A stretch of 64,000 bases of DNA from JBPRGH01 sp051418055 (lineage in GTDB: Bacteria; Bacteroidota; Bacteroidia; Cytophagales; Cyclobacteriaceae), in NCBI GenBank assembly GCA_051418055.1, contig JBPRGH010000139.1, forward strand, positions 1 through 64,000, read 5' to 3'. The position numbers and the translations under genes were made by a program. How positions within the stretch are numbered: position 1 is the first letter of the stretch; the number at the start of each line of letters is the position of its first letter. The notes beneath the pieces were generated by a model that saw only the letters and a list, made by a program, of their open reading frames with translations, ran no database searches and was not told the DNA's origin. Shown piece by piece: positions 8,523 through 15,624 of the stretch.

Positions 8523-10799
8523 ATGAAACTTGACATAGATAAATTAGACTTTGAGCATTGTGAAGATGAGCCTATTCATATACCGGAGTCTATCCAGGGG
8601 TATGGTTATCTTTTTGCTATCAGCCATCAGGATGGAAAAATAAAGATAATAAGTGAGAATGTTGAAGGGCTTATCAGAAGCACGGAACCTATTATTGGTG
8701 GTAACTTTTTTGAATATTTGGCTAATGACGATGAGATAGATTTTCTAAAAGAAACATTTCAACGGTCACAGAAGCAAAAAACAAGGTTGCCCGTCCATTT
8801 AACCTTCAATGAAAAAAATTTAAGTAAAGAGCATGATACGGGTTTTTATGCCGTAGTTTATGATAGCAACGATCTTTTCATAATTGAATTAGAACCTGCG
8901 ACAGAATTCAGAGAGACTTATTCCGCCTCTCATTATATAAAATTATACTCCAATAGGATAGCACCTAAATTTAAAACATTTAATAGCCTGGAGGAAATGT
9001 CTGGTGAAATCGTTCAGACAATCCGCTCAATTACAGATATGGACCGGGTGGTGCTTTATCGTTTTAATGAGGATGGCTCCGGAAAAGTAATAGCAGAATC
9101 CAAAGCAGATGATATGGAATCCTACAACGATTTATATTATCCTGCATCTGATATTCCCTCGCAGGCCAGGGAGCAATATAAGAAAAACTGGGTAAGAATT
9201 ACTCCAAATGTAGATCTTGAATCTTCCCGGTTAATTCCAACCATAGAAGAAACGGGAAGAGAACCCCTGGACCTCACATATTCGATATTAAGGAGCTTAT
9301 CGCCTATACATAATCAATATATAAGGAATCAGGGCCTTAAATCTTCTATGTCAATGAGCCTGGTCACACATGATAAATTGTGGGGGTTAATCTCCTGTCA
9401 TAGCAGAAGCCCTAAATATGTGCCCCAAAATGTTCGCCTGGAGTGTGAGAACCTTAGCCAATTATTTAGCTGGCATCTCTATGCAAAACAGGAAGAGCTC
9501 CATAATCAGAAAAAAGAAACTACTGATCGGGCCATAAATGAGATGCTGGACCAGACATCGGCAGAAAATCCTATCGTTGATATCTTTCAGCGAAACAAGC
9601 AGCAGGTACTGGATATAATGGATGCTGATGGGTTTATGTTTTACACCGAAACCCAAAAAATTATCATAGGACAAACACCTGAGTTATCAGTGGTAAAACA
9701 AATTTATGAAAATGTTTACGGCAGCCATTTAAACAAACCTTTTATTTCTTCGGATATTAATGAAATACTTAACAGCAATGCTGACCTTAATGGAATAAAA
9801 GGAGTTTTATTGATTTCGCTCGTTGAGCATAAAGATTATTTTACAGCCTGGTTCAGAAAAGAGCACAAACTGATCCAGCGATGGGCGGGCAGACCTGAGG
9901 AAAAAAGACCTAACAGCTCCAAAAAAGAAAGACTAAAGCCTCGTGAATCCTTTAAAGTCCATGAAATAGAAGTTAAGGGAAAGAGCAAAGAATGGACGAG
10001 CTATGATACTGAAGTAGCTGAAAGGTTTAATAAAGTTTTTATGTCACATGCCCTGGAAACCCAGGATAAAATGCTTAAAAACATTTCTGATCTTGAGCTT
10101 CAGAATAAATACAAGAATGAGTTCCTGGCCACACTTGTTCATGAATTAAGAAATCCGTTAACCCCGATAGTTTCAGGGGTATCTTTGCTGGAAGAAGAGT
10201 TTAATTCAGAGGAAAGCACTACAATTTTTAATATGATAAAACGTCAGCTGGGGCATCTGAATACAATGATAGATGACCTAATGGATGTTTCAAGAATTAC
10301 ACGAGGAAAGGTAAAACTGGTAAAAGAACCCCTTGATTTAAAAGAGATCCTCAGAGATGCCTTTGAGTCTACCAAACATCTAATAACTGAAAAAAATCAT
10401 AATGTAGATTTTGATTTTCCTGATAAAAATATCGTTGTATATGGTGACAATACCCGCATCTCACAAGTCTTTGTTAATTTGATAAGCAATGCCGCCAAAT
10501 ACACTAATGAAAATGGTAGCATACAAATTAAAATTGAAGAAGTATCTGATAATGCTTCAGTAAAAATTATAGATAATGGATTAGGCATACCACCGGAAAA
10601 AATACATTCCATTTTCTCAATGTTCACACAAATTGAATCCCACTCAAATTATTTCAAAGGAGGTTTAGGTATAGGATTAACCTTAGTTAAAAAATTAGTT
10701 GATCTTCATAACGGACAGATAATAGCCCGCAGTGAAGGAAAAAATAAAGGAAGTGAATTTGAGGTTATTTTGCCATTGTATAAGTCTGACAATAAATAG
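8523..10799 (+). CDS. bphP: Bacteriophytochrome histidine kinase
   Basis: A 758-residue red/far-red photoreceptor kinase with order PAS, GAF, PHY, HisKA, HATPase. C13, just before EPIHIPESIQGYG, is the expected biliverdin-linking cysteine. PASDIP (207-212) and the PHY tongue PRESF (473-477) are diagnostic. H540 in LATLVHELRNP is the phosphorylated histidine; NLISNAAKYT and DNGLGIPP are ATP-binding boxes. A linker of about 20 residues joins PHY to the kinase. It is co-transcribed with bphO. No response regulator is adjacent, so its partner is encoded elsewhere. Its last ~80 bp and the following terminator are duplicated 1.3 kb downstream. Confidence 0.92.
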   Translation: MKLDIDKLDFEHCEDEPIHIPESIQGYGYLFAISHQDGKIKIISENVEGLIRSTEPIIGGNFFEYLANDDEIDFLKETFQRSQKQKTRLPVHLTFNEKNLSKEHDTGFYAVVYDSNDLFIIELEPATEFRETYSASHYIKLYSNRIAPKFKTFNSLEEMSGEIVQTIRSITDMDRVVLYRFNEDGSGKVIAESKADDMESYNDLYYPASDIPSQAREQYKKNWVRITPNVDLESSRLIPTIEETGREPLDLTYSILRSLSPIHNQYIRNQGLKSSMSMSLVTHDKLWGLISCHSRSPKYVPQNVRLECENLSQLFSWHLYAKQEELHNQKKETTDRAINEMLDQTSAENPIVDIFQRNKQQVLDIMDADGFMFYTETQKIIIGQTPELSVVKQIYENVYGSHLNKPFISSDINEILNSNADLNGIKGVLLISLVEHKDYFTAWFRKEHKLIQRWAGRPEEKRPNSSKKERLKPRESFKVHEIEVKGKSKEWTSYDTEVAERFNKVFMSHALETQDKMLKNISDLELQNKYKNEFLATLVHELRNPLTPIVSGVSLLEEEFNSEESTTIFNMIKRQLGHLNTMIDDLMDVSRITRGKVKLVKEPLDLKEILRDAFESTKHLITEKNHNVDFDFPDKNIVVYGDNTRISQVFVNLISNAAKYTNENGSIQIKIEEVSDNASVKIIDNGLGIPPEKIHSIFSMFTQIESHSNYFKGGLGIGLTLVKKLVDLHNGQIIARSEGKNKGSEFEVILPLYKSDNK

Positions 10800-10880
10800 A
10801 ACAAATAACAATAGCCGGAAGTACTCCGGCTATTGTTATAAAAAATATAGGCTTATTTTTTAAATATTACCCCTCATACC
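10720..10880. repeat. 161-bp direct repeat, copy A (end of bphP plus terminator)
   Basis: This stretch recurs at 12023-12183 with the same length and only three mismatches by eye (C/T differences). Copy A holds the last 80 bp of bphP, the stem-loop at 10805-10839 and the bases that in copy B form the end of the sorbosone-dehydrogenase-like gene. The two copies bracket 1,142 bp containing a toxin-antitoxin pair and a RAYT remnant. Confidence 0.9.
10805..10839. terminator. Strong stem-loop after bphP
   Basis: A 15-bp perfect stem (ATAACAATAGCCGGA with its complement) around a 5-nt loop. No long T-run follows directly; a T-rich stretch starts about 15 nt later. It probably served as a bidirectional terminator between the originally convergent bphP and sorbosone-dehydrogenase-like genes. 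Copy B at 12108-12142 has one changed base in the stem. Confidence 0.65.
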
Positions 10881-10886
10881 TTTTGT

Positions 10887-10911
10887 TGGTACGAGCTTGT
10901 AGCTCGTATCA
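10887..10911. repeat. REP-like hairpin, left end of the element
   Basis: TGGTACGAGCT pairs with AGCTCGTATCA around a TGT loop, with one G-T pair. It is an inverted partner of the hairpin at 11988-12020. Confidence 0.65.
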
Positions 10912-10934
10912 GACTAAATATATGCGGAATGGAT

Positions 10935-11240
10935 TTAGCTTTTCATCTTCTCCGGATCTTGTCGTACATCGAAATAATCAATTACATAGACATTATCGCC
11001 CTCTATCCGATAAATGATTTTAAAATTACCGTCTACTAATCTTCTATGCCCTTTTTCAAGGTGTTCCAGGTATTCTTCATATTGGCCTAAATAGGGATTG
11101 TCGGCCAAGGTGTCTGCTTTATCCAGCAATTGGTTTCTGATCTCCAACACCTTTTCTAAAGGAACCTTCTGGACCTGCAATAAAAACTGTATGGATTCCT
11201 CAAGGCTTTCAAAAGATTGATCCGTATAAATTATCCTCAT
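10935..11240 (-). CDS. Type II toxin, RelE/ParE family
   Basis: A 101-residue protein with the compact RelE/ParE layout: an N-terminal strand (MRIIYTDQSFESL), two helices with the L-x-x-x-A-D-x-L-x-x-N-P-x-L-G-x-Y pattern, then RRLVDGNFKIIYRIEGDNVYVIDYFDVRQDP. The final strand-turn with D-x-R-x-(D/N)-P is a hallmark of ParE-like toxins. Members either poison gyrase or cleave mRNA; which applies here is not readable from sequence. Its start overlaps the antitoxin stop by 4 bp, the usual coupling. It sits inside the hairpin-ended element. Confidence 0.85.
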   Translation of the reverse strand: MRIIYTDQSFESLEESIQFLLQVQKVPLEKVLEIRNQLLDKADTLADNPYLGQYEEYLEHLEKGHRRLVDGNFKIIYRIEGDNVYVIDYFDVRQDPEKMKS

Positions 11241-11464
11241 AAACCTAACCTGCTATCCAGTTTCTTTTCGAACTCTTCCCTTGTATAAACTCTGTCTGCT
11301 TTAATATCTTCTTCAGCTTTTAAAGCTCTCGAAGTGAGTTTTTCTTTGAGGATTGGATCTAAACTGGACTTAACGAGCAAGGTCTTTATCGCCTCCAAAA
11401 TGTGAAGATCGTTCTCCTTCTCAATCAGTGTCCTTAATTCCTGTTTTATGTCTGTTGCTCTCAT
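11237..11464 (-). CDS. Type II antitoxin paired with the RelE/ParE toxin
   Basis: A 75-residue protein if the ATG at 11462-11464 (MRATDIKQELRTLIEK) is used; an in-frame ATG at 11485 would add 7 residues and is less typical. The N-terminal part is helical and the C-terminal ALKAEEDIKADRVYTREEFEKKL is charged and resembles the toxin-wrapping tail of Bacteroidota addiction antitoxins. It lies upstream of and overlaps the toxin by 4 bp, as expected for an autoregulated antitoxin-first operon. No classical ribbon-helix-helix is obvious. Confidence 0.75.
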   Translation of the reverse strand: MRATDIKQELRTLIEKENDLHILEAIKTLLVKSSLDPILKEKLTSRALKAEEDIKADRVYTREEFEKKLDSRLGL

Positions 11465-11571
11465 AGTAATCATAAAGGTAAACATTTTATGTGGTTGTTA
11501 AAGTTTCGTCCCCTTCTGGTGCAAGTCTCTACGGCTGGATAAGCAAGGGCTGATTTGGGCCCTGCCCTCTG

Positions 11572-11823
11572 CTAATCTAGCAAATTAACTTCTATCAAAT
11601 ACTCTCCTAATCCTGCATAATTCTTCGCACTGCTATATAAAATTTCCTCCGGTGAAAGCACAATTCCAGCTTCCACTGGATTATTATGTATATAATCCAG
11701 CTTTTGATCTATCATTTCATTTGTTATTAATCCAATTGGATGATTATCCTGTTGCAAGAATTGAAATATAATATTATTAGGATTTTTCAAACCACCATTT
11801 TTTCTGGTGGAAGATATGCACAC
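11572..11823 (-). pseudogene. REP-associated tyrosine transposase (RAYT/Y1), C-terminal remnant
   Basis: The frame contains NNIIFQFLQQDNHPIGL and EMIDQKLDYIHNNPVEAGIV followed by YSSAKNYAG. These are the conserved C-terminal motifs of Bacteroidota RAYT/IS200-like transposases. The N-terminal half, with the HUH motif and catalytic tyrosine region, is not found in any frame up to the hairpin at 11988, so the gene is truncated and presumably dead. Any ATG in this frame is incidental. It shares the element with the toxin-antitoxin pair. Confidence 0.85.
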
Positions 11824-11987
11824 CCTCCAACTATTTCAGGAATAATTCCTAAACCTTCTTTCAATAATAAGCAATGTGAGAATTCCTTGATAATTGATTG
11901 CTGATAAAAATTTCATTAAGAGCTAAAAGCTCTTTTAATATATGGGAAAGATAATAAAATTTTTTATTTGTGATAATAATAGAATAT

Positions 11988-12020
11988 CTGCTAATACGAG
12001 TTACATGCTCGCACCAGCAG
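11988..12020. repeat. REP-like hairpin, right end of the element
   Basis: CTGCT and CGAG on the left arm pair with CTCG and AGCAG on the right arm. Internal A-C mismatches look like decayed G-C pairs. The gap 11824-11987 between this hairpin and the transposase remnant holds no recognisable gene. Confidence 0.6.
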
Positions 12021-12022
12021 AG

Positions 12023-12183
12023 TAATAGCCCGCAGTGAAGGAAAAAATAAAGGAAGTGAATTTGAGGTTATCTTGCCATTGTATAAGTCTGACAATAAAT
12101 AGAATAAATAATAATAGCCGGAAGTACTCCGGCTATTGTTATAAAAAATATAGGCTTATTTTTTAAATATTACCCCTCATACC
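12023..12183. repeat. 161-bp direct repeat, copy B
   Basis: Second copy of 10720-10880. Here the bphP tail is a non-functional fragment, while the last 14 bp form the real 3' end of the sorbosone-dehydrogenase-like gene. This suggests that the two genes were once convergent neighbours and the element arrived between duplicated copies of their junction. Confidence 0.9.
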
Positions 12184-13351
12184 AGATCCTGTAAATAACC
12201 CCTGCCTGATCATCAGACAAAAGCATTGAACCATCAGGCATATTTAAAAGGCATACCGGCCTTCCCCAGCTATCATCGCCTTGCAGCCAGCCCTGGGCAA
12301 AAACTTTGTAACCAGTAGGGTTTTGATTTTCATCCAGGTTTACTAAAGTTACTCTATAACCAATCTTTTCTGATCTGTTCCAAGAGCCGTGCTCTGGTAT
12401 AAATATCTGATTATGAAATTGTTCAGGAAACACATTTCCGGTATAAAATTTCATGCCCAGTGCAGCAACATGAGGGCCCAATCGCTGAGTAGCGGGCACA
12501 AAGTCCGAGCATGGTCTTTCACCACCAAATTCGGGATCAGAGATATCTTTGCCATGGCAGAATGGGTATCCAAAATGCTGTCCTTTTTCTGTTACTTTAT
12601 TCAATTCATCCGGAGGAATATTATTACCTAACATATCCCGGCCATTGTCCGTAAACCACATATTGCCGGTTTCAGGGTTCCAGTCGAAGCCTACAGTATT
12701 CCGAACCCCTTCCACATAGATCTCCATGTTTGATCCATCAGGGTCCATTCGTGTAATACTGGCATATACAGGGTCTTCAGATTTACATATATTACAAGGC
12801 GCTCCCACAGGCACGTAAAGTTTGCCATCAGGTCCAAAAGCTATATACTTCCAACCATGTGAATCATCAGTAGGATATTCATCATAAATCACTGCTGATT
12901 TTGGATTATCCAGGCTATTATCTATATCCGGAAAACGATGGATCTTACTTACCTCTGCCACATATAAATAACCGTCCTTCCAGGCAACACCATTAGGCAT
13001 TTTCAATCCTTCGGCAATAACATATTTCTCATCTGCTATCCAGTCTCCATCTGTATCTCTTACTGCATATACCTTATCCTCTGCCCTGTTACCAACATAA
13101 ATAGTTCCATTAGGGCTCCTGACTATTGAACGAGCATTGGGCACTTCTGCAAAAACAGAAATTTTAAATCCTTCCGGTAATTTAATCTTCTCAAGGGGCA
13201 GGCCTGCTGTATATACAGAAGGATCCAACTGAGTGCCTTCAGAAAGTAAAGTAGTATCTGCCACTGACCATTCAGCCTCCGCAGTTTCTTCTCCGTTGCA
13301 GGAAAAAAATATTGAGGCAGCCAAAAAACAAAGTAAATAGGAAATTTTCAT
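12170..13351 (-). CDS. Sorbosone-dehydrogenase-like (PQQ/GDH family) lipoprotein
   Basis: A 393-residue protein with a lipoprotein signal peptide (lipobox FFSC, C18). The mature part is a six-bladed beta-propeller of the glucose/sorbosone dehydrogenase family. Visible blocks are GFKISVFAEVPNARSIVRSPNGTIYVGN, SHGWKYIAFGPDGKLYVPVGAPCN and a C-terminal EHGSWNRSEKIGYRV. Such proteins may use PQQ to oxidise sugars or aldoses in the periplasm, but many members are uncharacterised and activity is not assured. It is convergent with bphP across the inserted element, and its stop codon lies within repeat copy B. No operon partners. Confidence 0.8.
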   Translation of the reverse strand: MKISYLLCFLAASIFFSCNGEETAEAEWSVADTTLLSEGTQLDPSVYTAGLPLEKIKLPEGFKISVFAEVPNARSIVRSPNGTIYVGNRAEDKVYAVRDTDGDWIADEKYVIAEGLKMPNGVAWKDGYLYVAEVSKIHRFPDIDNSLDNPKSAVIYDEYPTDDSHGWKYIAFGPDGKLYVPVGAPCNICKSEDPVYASITRMDPDGSNMEIYVEGVRNTVGFDWNPETGNMWFTDNGRDMLGNNIPPDELNKVTEKGQHFGYPFCHGKDISDPEFGGERPCSDFVPATQRLGPHVAALGMKFYTGNVFPEQFHNQIFIPEHGSWNRSEKIGYRVTLVNLDENQNPTGYKVFAQGWLQGDDSWGRPVCLLNMPDGSMLLSDDQAGVIYRIWYEG

Positions 13352-13431
13352 TTATAAAGAATTTAAAAATATTTTCAACTGTTAAATTACGGAATCTCTG
13401 CTAAACTAAAAAAGCCCATTAACTTTACAGC

Positions 13432-15348
13432 ATGCTTTCAATCAGCAATTTATCATATTATATAGGTGGACGCCCTTTATTTGAAGATGCTTCACTACAT
13501 GTGCGTCCTAAAGACCGCATAGGTCTTATTGGCCTGAATGGCCGCGGTAAGTCTACTTTATTACGCCTGATCCATGGTGATATGAAGTATGACGGTGGAG
13601 AAATTTCCATGTCTAACGATTGTACGGTCGGATTTCTTAACCAGGACCAGCTTTCTTATAGCAGTGAGCGAGCTATCCTGGATGTAGCTATGGATGCTTT
13701 TGAGGAAGCCGTTAAACTTCATGAAAAAATTGAAAATATTATCAATAAACTCGAAACAGCGTATAGTGATAATCTCGTAGAGCAGCTAACCAAGGCTCAG
13801 GAGCGGTATGAAACACTCGATGGCTATAGCTTACAGGCTAAGGCAGAAGAAGTGCTCGAAGGAATTGGTTTTGCCACCTCTGATTTGAAGCGTCCTCTGA
13901 ATGAATTTAGCGGTGGCTGGCGCATGCGTGTAATTCTCGCTAAGCTTCTATTGGAAAACCCATCCCTCCTGATGCTCGATGAGCCTACCAACCACCTCGA
14001 TCTGCCATCGATCCAGTGGCTCGAGAATTATCTTAGAAATTATGAAGGAGCCGTTATTATTGTCTCACATGACCGTCATTTCTTAGATGCTACAGTAAAT
14101 AGGACTGTAGAGGTTGCCAATCAGCAACTCAATGTATACGAGGGTAACTATTCTTTCTATCTGGAGGAAAAAGAACTAAGAAAAGAGATCCAGCAGAATG
14201 CCTATGAAAACCAGCAGCAAAAGATAAAGCAGACTGAACGATTTATCGAGCGTTTTCGTGCTAAAGCAACCAAGGCCAGGCAGGTACAAAGTAAGGTGAA
14301 GATGCTTGACAAAATGGATAAGGTTGAAGCTACAGAAGAAGATCTTGCCAGTATCAGCTTTAAATTCTCTGCCAGCAAAACGTCAGGTAAGCATGTGATG
14401 GTACTTGAAAACATCCATAAAGCATATGGGGAGCAGGTAATATTTGATAATAGCACGGCAGTAGTTAACCGTGGAGATAAAATAGCGCTGATCGGGGCAA
14501 ATGGAAAGGGTAAATCAACCTTACTGAGAATAATAGCTAATTCTGAAAAATTTGATGGGAAAAGACAGGAAGGCCATAATGTGGAGATGGGATTTTATGC
14601 CCAGCACCAGGTAGAATCGCTGAATGTAGAGAATGAAATCCTTGATGAACTGAAGCAGGCAGGTAGTGACAAGACTGAGCTTGAATTAAGAGGTCTTTTA
14701 GGATGCTTTTTATTCACTGACGATGATGTTTTTAAGAAAATAAAGGTTTTATCAGGTGGTGAAAAATCAAGAGTGGCGCTAGCTAAAACATTGATATCAG
14801 AAGCTAATTTCCTGCTGCTCGATGAGCCTACAAACCACCTGGACTTCCTTTCAGAAAATGTGCTTATCCAGGCACTGGGGCAGTACCAGGGGACGTTTAT
14901 TACCGTTTCACATAACCGTTATTTCATTAATAATGTAGCCAATAAGATCTGGTATATAGAAGACCATAACTTAAAAGAATATCCCGGTACATATCAGGAG
15001 TTCGAGCATTTCTGGTCACAGCGAATGGCCCAGAAGCAGGTAAAGGATAAGGCTCAGGAACAGGAAAAGAAAAATAACCAGCCAAAGCCTGTTGAGAAAC
15101 AATCAAGTCCTGACAAGGAAGAGCAGCGAAAGCAGCAAAAGATGAAAAAGGAGCTGGAGCATCTGGAAGCAGAAATAATGCAGAGAGAAACTACTATTAA
15201 AAATCTCGAAGGAGAAATGGCTAAACCGGATGTCTATGGAGACCATGAAAAACTTTCAGAGATCCAGCAGAAATATGATCAGGAAAAAAATAAGCTTGAG
15301 GAGCTAAATACCCGGTGGGAATCATTGGCTGAGGAGATTTTGGATTAA
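13432..15348 (+). CDS. ABC-F family ATP-binding protein
   Basis: A 638-residue soluble protein with two ABC ATPase domains and no membrane segments. Walker A motifs are GLNGRGKST (34-42) and GANGKGKST (355-363). Signature motifs FSGGWRMR and LSGGEKSR each precede an (M/L)LDEPTNHLD Walker B. A charged P-site-type linker lies between domains, and a C-terminal coiled coil of about 85 residues (KEEQRKQQKMKKELEHLEAE...) resembles the Uup C-terminal domain. ABC-F proteins act on ribosomes rather than transport; this one is closest in layout to Uup/YdiF housekeeping types, so antibiotic resistance should not be assumed. Confidence 0.9.
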   Translation: MLSISNLSYYIGGRPLFEDASLHVRPKDRIGLIGLNGRGKSTLLRLIHGDMKYDGGEISMSNDCTVGFLNQDQLSYSSERAILDVAMDAFEEAVKLHEKIENIINKLETAYSDNLVEQLTKAQERYETLDGYSLQAKAEEVLEGIGFATSDLKRPLNEFSGGWRMRVILAKLLLENPSLLMLDEPTNHLDLPSIQWLENYLRNYEGAVIIVSHDRHFLDATVNRTVEVANQQLNVYEGNYSFYLEEKELRKEIQQNAYENQQQKIKQTERFIERFRAKATKARQVQSKVKMLDKMDKVEATEEDLASISFKFSASKTSGKHVMVLENIHKAYGEQVIFDNSTAVVNRGDKIALIGANGKGKSTLLRIIANSEKFDGKRQEGHNVEMGFYAQHQVESLNVENEILDELKQAGSDKTELELRGLLGCFLFTDDDVFKKIKVLSGGEKSRVALAKTLISEANFLLLDEPTNHLDFLSENVLIQALGQYQGTFITVSHNRYFINNVANKIWYIEDHNLKEYPGTYQEFEHFWSQRMAQKQVKDKAQEQEKKNNQPKPVEKQSSPDKEEQRKQQKMKKELEHLEAEIMQRETTIKNLEGEMAKPDVYGDHEKLSEIQQKYDQEKNKLEELNTRWESLAEEILD

Positions 15349-15565
15349 AATTGTCACTCGCCAAGGCCCTGACTCCCTTACCGGTGGCTCAGAGGAAGAT
15401 TGAAAAACTAGAACAGCTGAACTCAAAATGAGCACCTCTGGCATGGGAGATACTAGATTAGGTTTATTATACTATTTACTTAAGAAATAAAAAAGGGTTA
15501 ATACTACCAGTTTGAGTAGGCCTGGCTGCTCCATTAAAACTGATGCCCGATTATTTTGAAAAATT

Positions 15566-15602
15566 AAAAAGGCTGCCTGAATTGCTAAGGCAGCCTTTTT
15601 TT
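15566..15602. terminator. Bidirectional terminator between ABC-F and TonB-receptor genes
   Basis: AAAAAGGCTGCCT (15566-15578) pairs with AGGCAGCCTTTTT (15588-15600) and is followed by TT. With A and T runs on both sides it can stop transcription from both convergent genes. The remaining 200 bp between the ABC-F stop and this hairpin hold no gene that I recognise. Confidence 0.85.
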
Positions 15603-15624
15603 AACCTAAACAGAAACAATAAGT

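Larger units (their letters stand above)
10881..12022. mobile_element. Hairpin-ended element carrying a toxin-antitoxin pair and a RAYT remnant
   Basis: The segment between the 161-bp repeats has a REP-like hairpin at each end in opposite orientation. The left one (10887-10911) has a stem on GGTACGAGCT. The right one (11988-12020), read on the minus strand, starts CTGCTGGTGCGAG and aligns with the left over about 30 bases. Between them lie a ParE/RelE toxin gene, its antitoxin and a truncated RAYT (Y1) transposase, all on the minus strand. RAYT proteins are known to act on such hairpins, so this looks like a decaying RAYT-type mobile unit. The boundaries are inferred from the repeat edges. 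Confidence 0.6.

Noticed and set aside
13432..15348. ABC-F gene as an antibiotic resistance factor
   Set aside because: The C-terminal coiled coil and general layout fit housekeeping Uup/YdiF-type proteins; nothing specific points to resistance.
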